DNA of 64,000 nt, from positions 9,511,217-9,575,216 of the forward strand of contig CM060080.1 of NCBI GenBank assembly GCA_030533445.1, written 5' to 3'. This DNA is from Cyprinodon diabolis. Its lineage: Eukaryota > Chordata > Actinopteri > Cyprinodontiformes > Cyprinodontidae. Made by a program: the position numbers and the translations under genes. Under the pieces are notes generated by a model. That model was not told the origin of the DNA, made no database searches, and was given only the letters and a program-made list of their open reading frames with translations. Of this stretch, positions 1 to 63,368 are shown in pieces (positions within the stretch are counted from its first letter, which is position 1; each line of letters begins with the position of its first letter).

Positions 1-245
1 AAGTAGTTAGTTTTGCCTATAAAAATGGCTATAAAAATGGATGTTTCTTAAAGTCTTCTTTAAAGCTTTGACTGTATCCCAGTGTTAGGCTGGCTAGATT
101 TAATGTCTGGAGTCTTTTATTCAATATAATAATTTAGTAATGTATGTTTTGTGTTTTTTCTTTGTTTTTAAGGTCCAATATGGAAAAAACTACGAGAAAA
201 CACTGAACATTACAGAGAAAAAATGAAAAAAATTCTGATGAAATT

Positions 246-774
246 ATGATTATGATGATGATGCTGATGATGATGAGGAGGAGTAAAGATCAAAGAATAT
301 TTAGAAAAGAATATTTAGAAAAGACAGATCATATTAGACTAAACATTGGCATTACAGGGGAACCTGGCACAGGTAAATCAACATTTGTCAATGCTTTCAG
401 GGGGTTAGACCACAATGATGTGAGAGCTGCACCTACTGGGTGTGGAAACACCACCATAAATCCCACATCATACTGTCATCCAGACTACCCTAATGTCATT
501 TTATGGGATCTCCCAGGAATTGGTTCAACCATGTGGCCCGCAGATTCATACGTAGAACGTGTTGAATTAGAGAAGTTTGACTTCTTCATTATCATCTCAG
601 CTAATCGATTCAGAGAAAATTATGTAAAACTGGCAAATGAGATTCAGAAGATGGGAAAGAAGTTCTACTTTATTCGCTCAAAGATCAACCATAACTTACG
701 GGATAAGGGACGAAGTCAAAAGGATTTCAATGAAGAGAAGACTGTAGAAACCATCATTGAGGACTGCATTCAAG
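246..774 (+). CDS. Immunity-related GTPase (IRG), coding exon 1, G domain
   Basis: This exon encodes the GTP-binding domain of an interferon-inducible IRG-family GTPase, a group of cell-autonomous immune effectors that act on intracellular membranes. The P-loop GEPGTGKS sits at residues 38-45 and the G3 motif DLPGIGS follows in the expected place. The G4 position reads SKIN where the family usually has (T/S)KxD, so the guanine-specificity Asp appears replaced by Asn. The start is uncertain: the first ATG lies in a GAT/ATG-rich stretch, the same frame is open back to a stop at 204-206, and an acceptor-like AG ends at 172, so a 5' exon may exist left of the window. The donor is CAAG|gtgaca after 774, leaving one base of a Gly codon that exon 2 completes. 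Confidence 0.75.
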
Positions 775-896
775 GTGACAGGATACTTTACAAAGGAAAT
801 GCATCATAATTTTACAGCTTTTCTTGAGTTTTATTATTGTGTAATGTTATATTGTACTTTCATATTAAATATTGTTATATCCTTTATCCACCACAG

Positions 897-1478
897 GACT
901 AAATAATCTGGGAATAGAGTCTCCTCAGGTTTTCCTTCTGTCCATCCCTGATCTCAAACAGCATGGTTTGAAGGAATTAAAGAGCACATTTGAGAAAGAA
1001 CTTCCTGAACTCCAGAGGACGGTTCAACATTTGACCAAGAGGAAACTTTACATCGAAGATTTAAACATGAAGAAAGAAAGCTTTGAGGACAAAATAGAAA
1101 TGTGCTCTGTTCTCTCAGCAGTTGGAGCATTTCTGCCAGTTCCTTTGCCTTCAGCTGTCATTGATCTGAGCTTGATGTCTTTCTTTATTATTTCTTTAAA
1201 AAAATCTAGCTGCCATTACAAATCCACCATGTGATGATTTCAGAATAACCAGCATTATATACAACGAATTAAAGTTAAAGATAATCCTTGCCCTAAAGGT
1301 TTTGACCCAAGTTGCAAACACATCTATCTTAGTTGCATCAATGAGAGGCTACAGTTTCTTTCCAACGTTCAGAATCCCAGCTGTATGTGCTCTGTCCTTT
1401 ATCACAACCTATGCAGCTCTAAATTTGTTTGTTGTTGCGCTTGTGGAGAAAGCGCAAAGGATGTTTAAAGGGTTCTGA
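897..1478 (+). pseudogene. IRG exon 2, C-terminal helical domain, frame broken in an A7 run
   Basis: After a 122-bp intron (775-896, gt...ccacag) the reading frame resumes in the IRG helical domain, with the family-like stretch ESPQVFLLSIPDL and a small hydrophobic segment SAVGAFLPVPLPSAVIDL. The frame that starts here ends early at a stop near 1232. A different frame from about 1205 onward reads through a typical IRG C-terminus (including SFITTY and a final helix) to a TGA at 1476-1478. The switch falls at seven A bases, 1198-1204; six would keep one frame. This is either a real inactivating indel, making the gene a pseudogene, or a homopolymer error. A short intron is a weaker alternative, because no convincing donor is present. 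Confidence 0.6.
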
Positions 1479-1762
1479 GGTTGATCACATTGCAATATGT
1501 TAAGGAGTTTCTGCATTTAATACTGCAATAATGTCTACACAAATTAATATATGAAGCTCAATGAAATATCAGCTCAAATCAGACAATATATACACCATTC
1601 ATCAAATTTTGTAAATTAGAAAGCTGTATGTAAAATACCTCTCTGACGTTAATCGTGCGAAGCAGCCAAGAGTAGAAGAATAATTTTGTGACAAAAAACC
1701 CCCAAAGAATTTGATTTTATCATGGTAAGCAGATAATGAGTAAATTTCTCCACTGTGAGATC

Positions 1763-1768
1763 AATAAA
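1763..1768 (+). terminator. Candidate poly(A) signal of the IRG gene
   Basis: An AATAAA hexamer lies about 285 bp after the IRG stop, in AT-rich sequence consistent with a short 3' UTR. It is the first plus-strand AATAAA after the gene that I noticed. Usage is inferred only. Confidence 0.35.
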
Positions 1769-4597
1769 GTCAATCAATCAAACAAATAATAAGCAGTAAT
1801 CACTTGTTGCCCTGCTAATTTATTGTCATGATTTTTTTCTTGTTTCATTGACAACCAAATATAGCAGTTTTTAGCTATTGTACTGCATAGATATAAGAAA
1901 AAATGGTAATGATATCAGTCTATTAATCTATCTTTCTATACATCAAAACTTGAATGTGTTTTAAAAAGATGTAATTGACATGTTATGCTATAGATGTGCA
2001 TGCATCTCAGAAATAAAGAAATTTTAAGTTTCATTTATTTTCATTAAAAGCAACAAGAGACAAGTTTGCATATTTCTAACCAAAAATATTAAGAAATGTT
2101 TAATCCAGTTGTAATTATGTTATTTTGTCTATGTGTCCTGCCCTAAGGTAGAGTTCTATAATACAATAAATTGTTAAAGCTAAAGGTTAGAAACAGGACT
2201 TCTTTCATCAAACTTACAAAAAGGAAGTTAGAAGATATGACATTTTTTAAAGGAATTACATTCTGAATCATGTATTGTATGTTTAATATTTCTTTGTATT
2301 ATAAACTTTGTTGTGTATATGTATATGTAATTTGAAAAGAGAACAACAGTACAACAAAAATCTTAACGTTTATCTAAAATAAACATTAGCTGGTTAAAAA
2401 AAAAATCTTTATTTTGAGAATTCTGTTTTGGAGATCTATATTATAGTCTAAAACAAAATGAAAACAGCATGTTTGGAAATATTGACTTTAAAGATAAAAT
2501 AGACTATTTACAAAACTGCCTATCAGTTATTGATACTTAAATAGCATTAATCTACAGAAAAACTTGTTCAAATGACTGGATAGAAGCATTTAAAGGAAGC
2601 AGAATACAGATACACAAAACAGTGGATTTCTGCCTTTCACTGCTGGTTCACTATTAGAGGATTAAATTCAGCTTTTTCTGAGGTTTCTTTGTTTCGTGAA
2701 GTCATCCAGATAAGATAAACCTAAATGGTATCAAATAATAATCTTTGGTACTTTTAAGAAAAAAGTGAAATTGCCATTAATCTCAGATTTTTTACTGATT
2801 ACAGTACACCCTGAACTGTTCCTACTCTAAAAAATATCCGTTTTACCTCAGATTTTTTCAGGTCCCCCCACATCTTTACTACTTCTCAATGTATAGTCAT
2901 GAATCAGATAAAGCCTGCACTGTCGTCTGGTGGAAACAGAGAAAAAAAATAATAAGCATGGCACAGCACAGAGCTGTTACTGTAACTGTGTTTCAGGTTT
3001 ACAATTGCACTCAAGAACAAAGGAAACACCTTTTACAAACAAATGTTTAGATTTTGCACAGAAAGGAGAGGTGGTTAGTAACACGGGAAAAGGAATCTGT
3101 AATTGATAAAATTAAAAAAGCCACTGCAAAGATAAGAAGACATGAGGTTTCAGTTCCAAACATCTACAGCTGGATCATATAACTTATCTGGGCGAAATTA
3201 CAAAACACATGAAAAAAATTAATTATTAAATAACATAGAGACAATAACCCAGGAGAATGACAGGTGTGTCTTTGATTTATATCTAACTTGTAATGTTAGT
3301 CTGTCCAGTGTTTGTAAGTTAATCTTTGTTCCCTGTGTTTTTTTCCCCCCCAATCTGTTAAAAAGTGGTCTGATCAGCCAATAGGTGGAGAAGGACTTGC
3401 ACTGCACATCAGTTTCACTGAACAACCTACATTTACGGACAGGTGATTGGAATTAAGTTTTGTAACCAATGCATGGATATTGTCCCCTCGCCTCTAACAC
3501 ATTTAGCCCTTTTCAAAAATTTGTTTAGCACAAAAAGTTGCAGGTTAAAACTTAGCAATACATACAATGTTGACAATAACATTCAAGAATTTCTTTAGGA
3601 CTTTACTAAAGGTTTATCTACAGAAAAAAACCTGGGGTATATAACTACGATATAAAGTTAATGTAAGTCACACGAAACATGAAACCTGTAAAAATGTTGC
3701 TGACAGGCGAATTTCCCGGCAGGTGAATAATCCATGCAGTGCTGATTATTAGTTACAACTCAACATGGTGAGCATTTTTACTTTTGTAAGTCAAACAAAG
3801 CTGTTGATGTTTTGTCTTTACACCAACATAGTATATTAAAATAAAGGATTCAATTCTGACGTAAAATGAACATGACTTTACTTAGCTTTACTGTATTCTC
3901 AATGTTACATATCAATGCACTGGTGGATAACCTATAGGGGAGTGGTTCTGCTGACGTAAATAGATCCACTCTATGTACTACAGTTGGTGTCCCTGGATTC
4001 ACCAGATTCCTAAAGACAGAACCAATATGGGGACTATTATTACCTCCCACAGAGGTTAGGGCTAAATGACGGTCGCTTTCAGGGATACTTCCACCTATCT
4101 GCGACCCAGATTGGGGCCCTACTGTCCCACAGTTGGGGACAAATTACCTTAACTACAGGGATAATGTGGGATGGCATTCTGGAGCTTAGACAGGAGTAGA
4201 GGGAAATTAGTGTGAGATCGTCTGAAGAGATTGCTCCAAAAACGGGCGGGAAGAGCCTGCTAGCCGTAAACCCCTCTGGAACTAAGGAACCACATTGGGA
4301 GATTAGAGGACCACATCTGGAAATCAGTGCACCCGAGCAGGGAGAGAAGGCAGAGCCATGTCATTTTTAGCTCAGGAAGAAAGCTGAGAAGCACAGCAAG
4401 AAAGTTGTGAAAATGGATGTAACTGTAAGTTTTCGGGGATAAAAACTTTGAGAGTTGACACCAACTCTGAAATCATCAAGTGTTGCGTTGTTGAAGCTCG
4501 ACATTATGCTCTGCAGGGGTGTATGTTGATAAATAAATAAAAGCAGTTGATAGTCAATTTTCTATTGCTGCACGCAAACTTAACTCTGCTACTCAAC
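1769..4597. other. Intergenic, no gene recognised
   Basis: Mostly AT-rich sequence without recognisable coding potential. About 3930-4420 is noticeably richer in G+C than its surroundings but gives no readable protein and no clear terminal repeats; it may be an eroded mobile element next to the LTR-like block that follows. Confidence 0.5.
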
Positions 4598-4960
4598 ATG
4601 TCGTGGAAAATGTCCTCCCAACGACTTAAAATTGGTGCTAAGTCTTATAAAAATTCAAAGTTCTTAAAAAGCAGTAGAAAAGTCTTCAATGATCAAAAAT
4701 TAGGCAGAAGCAACTGAGTCCAGGTCCAACGTGGTTTTATTGCAAAATACAAGAATAACCACACGAGCTGGTCACCGGTGAGCAACTGACACTAAGTTGA
4801 AAACAGCTCTCTTTTATACACTCAAGGGGTTTGTGGGCTCCTCCCATAAACCCCCTCCTTTCTTTACATCATTTTAGGTTCTTTTCTACGGGTAAGTCCA
4901 ATTATTTTTATCTTACCGGGGGAAAATCCCCTTCAAAACATATTTTTTATATATTTAATT
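4598..4960 (-). mobile_element. Candidate LTR fragment of a retroelement, antisense
   Basis: Read on the minus strand, this block has the layout of a long terminal repeat: a GC-richer U3-like part, a TATA box TATAAAAG (plus coordinates 4811-4818), then an AATAAA signal 75 bp downstream (4736-4741), then a U5-like tail. I could not fix either end, found no convincing TG...CA termini with a target duplication, and saw no primer-binding site or gag/pol reading frame beside it. A solo LTR or eroded LTR is the simplest reading. Confidence 0.4.
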
Positions 4961-5879
4961 AAAAGCCTTTGTTACAGGTCATGGTGACATTTCTTACAGG
5001 TCATGATGACATCTGGTGCACTTACATCAAAAACATATCACAGCTTTAATCATCAATATGTCAAAACAATGTTTTTCATACAGTGTGATCTAAGATCATA
5101 ATATTACTTTTAACAAGGTCAGCATAACCCTGGTGTTCCAATGTCTCAGTAAAACATCACCTTTTCTGTGACCAGTACTGCACAGTGTGTTTTGAAGATG
5201 ACAACTCAATTTATCACAATTAGTTTAGCTAAACTGTGCAACCCCTGAACAACCCATTCTCCATGTGTATGTCCTAAAAACAGGCCTCATTTCTGCTCCC
5301 TGTGGCATCAAAGGCCTTCAATGGCCTTGGGCTCAGCACTGTTAGCCGCTAGCCGCTGATTCCCCGCATTTCTTCCAACTTAGCCTTATCTTCAAAGCTG
5401 CACCTGCAGTGAGCTCAGAGTTTACACACACATACTGCTTTCTATTTCTACATGCTGGCCTTCACTTTTAGATTCTTCTTGACTTTTCTAACATAAATGC
5501 ATTTAAAGTAAAACATTTATTCAATATGTAAAACTTGTATCCAATATATATTTTAATCATAAGTGCAGATTAATTTACTACAAACAGCCAATTGGAAAAA
5601 AAACACAGCCACCAGCTCAAACTGGACAAGTAGTTGAATTACTCATAATCACACAAAATCAATGTGTGGTTGACACGTTGTCGTTGACATGTCAACTTTT
5701 AGTTTACGTGTAGTTGACGTATATATATATAAATTAACCTTATCAAAGTCAAGACCAAAACATTAGAAATTCTGACAAGATTTAAAAACTGCTGTTAAAG
5801 GTGCTCTCCATCCACCAGAGTTTAAGAAATGTCAAAAATAATAGGCAAAAATTTCAGCTGCAAAGTTTGGGACATATTC

Positions 5880-6100
5880 GAACATTTTATCGTAATTGTA
5901 ATAAAAGATCGTTATATAAATATTATATCAGGGGGTTAAATACCAATGAGAGCTGTATTTTTCAGATTTATAAAACAAGCATTTTCCTTCCACCTAACAT
6001 TGTGCACTACCTTATGTTGGTTTATCACATAAAATCCTAGAATTAATGTGAAGCGAGTGGTTGCATTTCAAAGGGTTTAAATTCTTTAGCAAGGCAGTAC
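5880..6100. mobile_element. End fragment of an old DNA transposon
   Basis: The stretch around 5980-6040 (CCTTCCACCTAACATTGTGC, then TATCACATAAAATCC), followed by a tail ending in TTTAGCAAGGCAGTAC, resembles the terminal region of a widespread fish DNA transposon that I recall ending in TTTTGCAAGGCACTG. A related piece in the opposite orientation lies near 36710-36900. No open reading frame is left. The family is not named with confidence. Confidence 0.4.
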
Positions 6101-6420
6101 ACCCATTGGAAATATTTACTTTCCATGTTGCATTTTCTCATTTACAACTGGACAACTGACCAGAACACATCTATAGATCTACTTGGAAATCAAGGAGTTG
6201 GTTATTATGAATGAATATATAACAAGAACCCTTCATAGAACAGGACAAATGTTATGAAAATTATTAGATGTTACCTTGAGTAGATAACATAGAGTGGGAG
6301 AGTGTGGTTCTTTTTGATTTTGCTGAAAATGAAAAAGATTTCAATTATAAGCCCTTCAAACTTCTCTCACCAGGTTAGCATTAAATATGCTTCAACATGA
6401 AAAGCAGTGGCAGAGACAAT
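6101..6420. other. Spacer between converging genes, nothing recognised
   Basis: AT-rich sequence between the transposon remnant and the probable end of the daam2 transcript. I see no gene or repeat structure here. Confidence 0.4.
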
Positions 6421-6439
6421 CAGTTTTCTGCGGAGTCAG

Positions 6440-6445
6440 TTTATT
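6440..6445 (-). terminator. Candidate distal poly(A) signal of daam2
   Basis: TTTATT on the plus strand is AATAAA on the minus strand, followed in the sense direction by a T/G-rich stretch. It would give a 3' UTR of about 3.6 kb, which is plausible for a formin. Other AATAAA hexamers occur in the same AT-rich interval, so this choice is tentative. Confidence 0.25.
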
Positions 6446-9400
6446 TTAACCCTACATAGACATGGGGTGAAAAAGAAAACAAAAAAAGTTCTTGAACTGG
6501 TAAAAAAGGGGTCAATCTTATACAAGTCTCAGAACTATCCATCAAACACAGACCACAGATCAATTATTCAGATTTTTTTAATATAACATTTTGTTGTAAT
6601 GCTGTGTGTACATACAAAATATACCAAACTAAATAAGGCAAATAAATAGAGGTACAATGTACAGGAACAATGGAACATTCCTCAATGTTTTCATCTTCTT
6701 TTTAATCTTATCTCACACATCAACAAAGGTGTACAAAATGCTTCTATTTTTTTCTAACTGTACATCTTTCAGTGAAGGATTTTTTTTGTGTGTGAGTGTT
6801 TTAATTTCCAACTGTAAAAAATACGGATTTCTCACAATTATACAAACTTTAAGAATGGGTGCAACTTTTCTCAGGCAGTACAGACTGTGGTGTAACAGGT
6901 GGGTTGCATTTTGCAAGCAATGTTCTTTTAAGAGATCAACAAATCACTTTGTGCAACCTTCTGTAGGCATGCAGATCAAATCCTTGTGCATGTAAAGACA
7001 AACATAATGGTGACAGAACCCCAAAGAACCTCGAGGCAGTTTCCTTTTTTTTTAATCGTTTTTCCACATCCCGTTCCTGCCACTCAGACATACTGTCATT
7101 TTGATTCCGGCAGTCCAGCCAGCATCCTCATCCTGACTCTCCTTATATTTCTACACGCCTTTCTGTAAGCAACACCTTTTTTGCTGCATTCTTTTTGTCT
7201 TAAGCGACATCAGATCCCTCCAAACTGTTGCTGCCATTGGAAATGTCCCATCATCATTGTTATAAAAAGTGCATTGAACAAGCTACTAATTACTTTCCTC
7301 TGATTTCCATCTTTACACTTCAAAAGAGCCAGTCAATGGCCAAATAAACATCCAAAAATGTAACAAAACAAACACGTATTAATACTGACAACTTTTCACT
7401 ATCTCTCAATGTATTCTCTGTAATATGGGTTAAAGCTCTGAATGAAGATGTTTAGAACGGTTTGCTGAAGTCTGGTATACTGACTGATAAACAGCAAGAG
7501 GAAGGAAAGCAGAGGTTTAAAATAAAAAAAGCTCAATGATACATAAAGATGCTGGTTTAAGAAGATAATTCCTCTTTTTGGTTTTAAAGTGTCTAAATTC
7601 AGTTTTAAGGGTTCATCTCAAAAGATTGTGCCTCTTTGCTCCATCTCAATTTCTCTTTAGTCTGCACAAAAAGAAACAAAACATGACTGCAAAATGATGA
7701 GGTGTCTGGTGACAAAACTTAATAAATTAAAGCTAAGGGGGGTTATCTGCACATTATACAATCAGTCACAGTTAAAAGAAAGTTTTTGGAGGCGATTGTT
7801 TAGTACCTAGATTTGGCCTGATATACAAATCAACTGCCTCATCTTTGACCACAAGATGGCACCAGTTCTTCTTGACCTGCAGTCATTTTGAAAGCCTTTA
7901 AAAATAAATTCTGAAAGCCACAAGAACTAAAACACAGAGGAATGATTTGTGTAGAAAAAAAAAATCTGAGGCACTTATAGGTGAACATTTACAAATAATC
8001 AGCAGATGTGAGAATCTGGGTTAAGGTCTAAATTTAGACTTCTCTTTGTACTTTAACTCATTACTTCTCTTGGATTCCGATAAGCACGGTATGTTATGCA
8101 TCTAATGTAAATATATGACAACGAATTGTTGAGCATATAATTTAACCGTTGCTATGGAAACAGCTGTTTCAATTATGAAAACTAAATCAGCATGTCTTTG
8201 GCAATGTCGTCAGCCTGTCTGAAATGAAAGGAGTTCAAATGTCTTAGTTTGCACTCTGATTGCAGTCTCTTCAACACCTCTTAAACTGGTCCTTACTAGG
8301 GATTTACATTTAGATTAATGAATGCTACATTTGATGAAATCTAAACTGGTTTATCTCAGTCAAGGCATTTAGATCTGGTTTGACACCTCAACTTTCCCAT
8401 TACTGACTGCTCCAGATTCACCTTTTTTTGTCTCCAACTCTGACAGGTTACCTTTTCTCTAGAAAATGTAAAAAACAGTTAGACCCAGAACTAATTGTTG
8501 CAACTTACATGATTCCTGCTGCTGAAAGATTGGAAAAGCTTATGCACATGAAGAAAATGTACACTGAAACTGGATTATCTTAAAAAAGGATACTTCTTCC
8601 TTTTACTTGGCAACCAGCTGCACAAAATAAGCAACTAAAGAATGTTTGGGTCTGGTTGGTGTCCAGTAATTCATACAGGCCCTTTTTAAGTCCTCTGTAC
8701 CCTAATACAACAAGAAAAGCCTCTTTGCAATGTAAAGTTTGACATGGGCATCATAAGCTATCAAAAATGTGTGCTATTCAGGGATAAAACTGCTAATAGC
8801 ATCAGATTGGAGCCTTCAGGCTACGAAAAGTGACAATACTGTAAAATGATTAAGAGTGACATTTAAGGGTTTAATGCTTCACGGCCTTCCTTCAACAGCC
8901 ATTGGCTGGTGTTTATATTTGAGTGTTTGTCAAAAAGAAGCTCAGTGCAAACAAGAAACAATGGAGCGAAAAAGGACATCTACCTCACAATCGTTTAGCA
9001 CTAAATGTTAAAGGAATTCACTTCAACAGCAATGCTTTGTGTGTACAAAATCCCAATATGCCGAAACGTAAAAAAACACTTCTACATCTTTGCAATTAGC
9101 TTGTTGCATCTACATATAAATATATATCAACGCCTAACTGCTGAATATTTACTGTCAACACATTTAAATTGGTTTTATGTCTCTACTTTGGCACTGCTTC
9201 ATGCCAGAAAGGTTTTGAAACTGTTTGAAAGTATAGTTGAGGCTTAGATCTTGTGGCACAATCATTGTAAGGGTTTCTATGTGAGCAGTTGTTTGTTCCC
9301 TGGTTAATTTGTGGATGGGATCTTCTTGGGGACGCTGTAGGAAGGCCTCCTGTAGGAATCCATTGTTATGAAGCAGGACATTTCTTGACCTCATACCCGT

Positions 9401-10017
9401 TGACGTATCATCTGAAGTTTGCGAAGGGAGGTCCATTCTGTGGCTTTAAAATCTTGTTTTCCTGATTGAAGAAGCACCAAGACTGAGGGTGTAATGGCTT
9501 AAATCCCCTTTATCTCTCTTTTGTGTTTTGATTCAATCTGCCAAACTTCACCAGTTTCAAAACTTTCCTTTTGGCGTCTAAGTACGAGGTGACTGTAGAG
9601 AGTTCTGATCCCGATAACCACACTTCAGCACCATAGAGCTTTTTAGATGAACAGAGAGGGTTTCAGAGGAAGAGCAGGAGTGATCAACAAGAGGAACCTG
9701 AAGCACAGTGTTAAATGGAAAGTCAGATGAAGTGGGACAATGTGTCACAGTGGTCTGTCCATCCATCCGTCCATCCATCCATCCAAACTGCAGGGACAGA
9801 CTGGTTGGAACATCTTTAGAAGATCAATTTGAAGGGAGTGTTTTTTTTTTTTTTTGACACACCGTGTCTCTACAAGTCCAGTCCAGCTGTTACTAACATC
9901 TGTTCCAATGGAAGCCATGACAGTTAGAAGATCTGGGCTAAACTTGATCTCCGCCATGGCGTATTTGAGATTTTTTGAGAGAGTTTTGCCTTTTAAATCT
10001 ACTTCCATTTTCCAGCC
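6446..10017 (-). other. daam2: Probable long 3' UTR of daam2
   Basis: The region directly follows the daam2 stop codon in the sense direction and shows no convincing coding sequence. It contains many T- and A-rich runs and a short TCCA microsatellite. The extent is inferred from the lack of another gene and from a candidate poly(A) signal; transcript evidence would be needed to set the end. Confidence 0.4.
9757..9784. repeat. TCCA tetranucleotide microsatellite
   Basis: Seven units of TCCA/TCCG in tandem, one of them varied, inside the probable 3' UTR of daam2. Confidence 0.8.
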
Positions 10018-60787
<50,770 letters not shown>

Positions 60788-61608
60788 CTGTAAAAATAGA
60801 AGATTCAGATCAATGTAGAGGTAAATAGAGGCTTTACAGGAGATCCAAACCAAACTGCAATCTACAGGGATATGCCACAAAGTGTTTTCAAAAAGCTTTG
60901 AAACTTTGAAAAATTTTTTTTCTGAAATCTGCTGATTCTTTTCTGCAAGGACTCCCATTACGTGCTGTTTGTAGGTACAAACACAGAACATCTACATGAT
61001 TCTGAACAGGCAAGCAAGGGCTTGAGCTTCTTGAGATACTTTAAAAAATACCTTTGTTCTGTGCAGAACTATTGATTACAGATGTGGTCAGTCTGTTGGT
61101 ATTTTAAATTTTGAACTAGAACTAATAAAATGCAGTCAAGAAAAAGTCAAGAATCTCTTAAAGTTTGGAAGCTATAAAGCAGAAGCTACCATTAGTGTCT
61201 AACGTTTTGCCAGTTGTGGTATCCTTGGAGTGCTTTTGAATAATACATATTTTATTTGCCACTCTGACACCATATTTTTTTCCCTCTTCTATACCAAAAC
61301 TCAACCACAAAAATGATTTGGGGCAGGAGTAATTTTTTGTAAAAGCATCTCATCTGTCAGAATGCTGAGGAGTCTTTGTTAGCTCAATCTATCGCCACAA
61401 AAGGCAAAAAACTATTTCATATCTTCCTTTAAATTATTAATGCTAAACAACGATACAGGCTGTGATGTTTTAACCTAAACGTCCAGGGCCAATAATAATA
61501 GCTTAGACGTCATGGTAACTTGAAGGCGCTTATTGAAACAGATTTACTTTTGACCAGAAATCTTGTGATATTTTAGAATCTTGAAGCCAAAATCTACAAT
61601 CCTGTGAA

Positions 61609-61854
61609 GCCGGACATACATTGTCGAATTTTTTGCCCTTTTCGGGAAGACTTTCCAGTCGTGCGAGAAGTTTTGAATCGGGCCGACTTTCAGCCTGATC
61701 ATGTGTCGTTTAGTGTAAGAAGGGCCGATCAGCCTCTCACGACCACCTCCTGATCAGGAATTGTGAGGGCGGGAGAAAATCAAACATGTTTGACTTTCAG
61801 TCGGCCATCATGGGCAAAAAAAATTGAAAAAAATTGCACAGTGTATGCCTGGCC
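61609..61854. mobile_element. MITE, short copy (GGCATACACTG family)
   Basis: It starts GCCGGACATACATTGTCGAA and ends TTGCACAGTGTATGCCTGGC, inverted repeats shared with the long copy at 13871-14532. The interior shares AAAATCAAACATGTTTGA and GATCAGCCTCTCA with that copy but lacks its extra 400-bp segment. It has no coding capacity. Confidence 0.75.
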
Positions 61855-62848
61855 TAATAATCCTCCGTGTTCTAGGGACTTTTCTTTTAAGTGAAACTAA
61901 ACAACTTGCTAAAAGAAGCTATATAGATCATTACCTCTAATCAAGCTTACAATAAATAGCGTATATAACAAAAGAAAAAAACCCCACTAAAATCAGCGTT
62001 TGTGTTAATGAATCTGTATTTGTTAAAAGGTTTTGTCAGTAACATCAAAGTGCTGCAGTTTTCCCATAGTTCATGGCTTCTGTTCAGCCTCGCAGGGCTT
62101 TTTCCATGGCTGCTCACTGCCAAAGCGGTCAAACTGTGTTTGTTTTCAGTATTGGAGTCAGCTTGTCATAACACTACAGACTGTGAAAAAGATGTCCTCT
62201 TTTCCGGTTCTTAAACAAGGATACAGGTTGAAGTTGGGTCCTGTAACTCTAAAGCAAGAACTTATTATCTATTGAAATAAACTAAACACTATTAACTAAA
62301 CTAACTGTATGTTTGACTACTTAAAAGCATCTTTATTTTGTACAGTAGGCCCAATGCTCAGTTTAAAATTGGTCTGTCAAAACATTTATCAAGTTGATTT
62401 ACTCTTAACTGCAGACAAACCAAAACCCTAAAGAGGCATTTCTCTGAGCCAGCTCTACATATCTGACAGTCTAGCCAAAAGCCTCCGTATTACATCGTCT
62501 GTTGGTAAGCTCATTCATACCTGTGGCCCACATTCACAGAAGGATGCCATTACAGCCTGTTGGTAAACCAGTACAGTACTTCCCTGAGTTCTAATTATAA
62601 GTAATGGAGCCCAGAACTGAGCTTTGCCTTTGAGTTGGTCATTACTCCATTGTTACCTTATTGGTACCCTTTTGAAACCAAATTTGGACCCCGCTAGTCT
62701 TTTAAGTGCATGTTAATAAGATGGTTTTAATATACGATGGATCAATGACATTACAGTTTTAAAAAATATAACAGAGAAAATATGAAGCTAATCACACCAG
62801 TAAAAATTTTGAAATATCTGAATTCCTTTTAAGGGAGAAACTAAGCAT

Positions 62849-63368
62849 TAGGGATGGAACGGTTTATGAAAACCGTCCGAACCGTTCGGTTTGGTTCGCG
62901 TGTGTTGCGTTCGGTTCATGCGCGGCTCCTTTTTCTCATAGGCGACGCGAGTACACTCCAGAGCAGAAGGTGGCGGTACTGCGACCAAAGCCAACCACCA
63001 GTAGTAAACAAGGAGAAGAAGAAGCGAAGCAGCGTAGCCGGGTGTAGCAGAAAAAAATCAGTTGTCATGGAAAATTGTGTGGGTATGGCGAGTGGAAAAG
63101 AACAGGAGTTGGAAGACGCGCCAGCAGCACTTTATAGGTCTGCTGCATGGGACCACTTTGCATTTAGAGTGACCGACGATGACGGCGGAAAGAAAGTTGT
63201 TGATAAAAGTGCAACAGCGTGCAAGCATTGTGCAACATGTTTTGTTTATGCCAACAGCAACATGACCAACATGTCAGGCTAGCAATCAACATATACCGAA
63301 CCAAACCGAAAACCGTCACCACGAAACTGTGAACCGAACCGTGGATTTTGTGAACCGTTCCACCCCTA
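62849..63368 (+). mobile_element. hAT-derived non-autonomous element with BED-finger remnant, copy 2
   Basis: The ends are TAGGGATGGAACGGTTTATG and GAACCGTTCCACCCCTA. The flanks are a perfect 8-bp duplication CTAAGCAT (62841-62848 and 63369-63376), which places it in the hAT superfamily. From the Met at 63067 it encodes EQELEDAPAALYRSAAWDHF, then a BED-finger Cys pair in ATACKHCATCF, and stops at 63280-63282 just where the His pair should come. The remainder of the transposase is deleted. Confidence 0.9.

Noticed and set aside
9164..9436. 90-residue minus-strand ORF downstream of daam2
   Set aside because: No family recognised, no splice or start support, and it lies in the probable 3' UTR.
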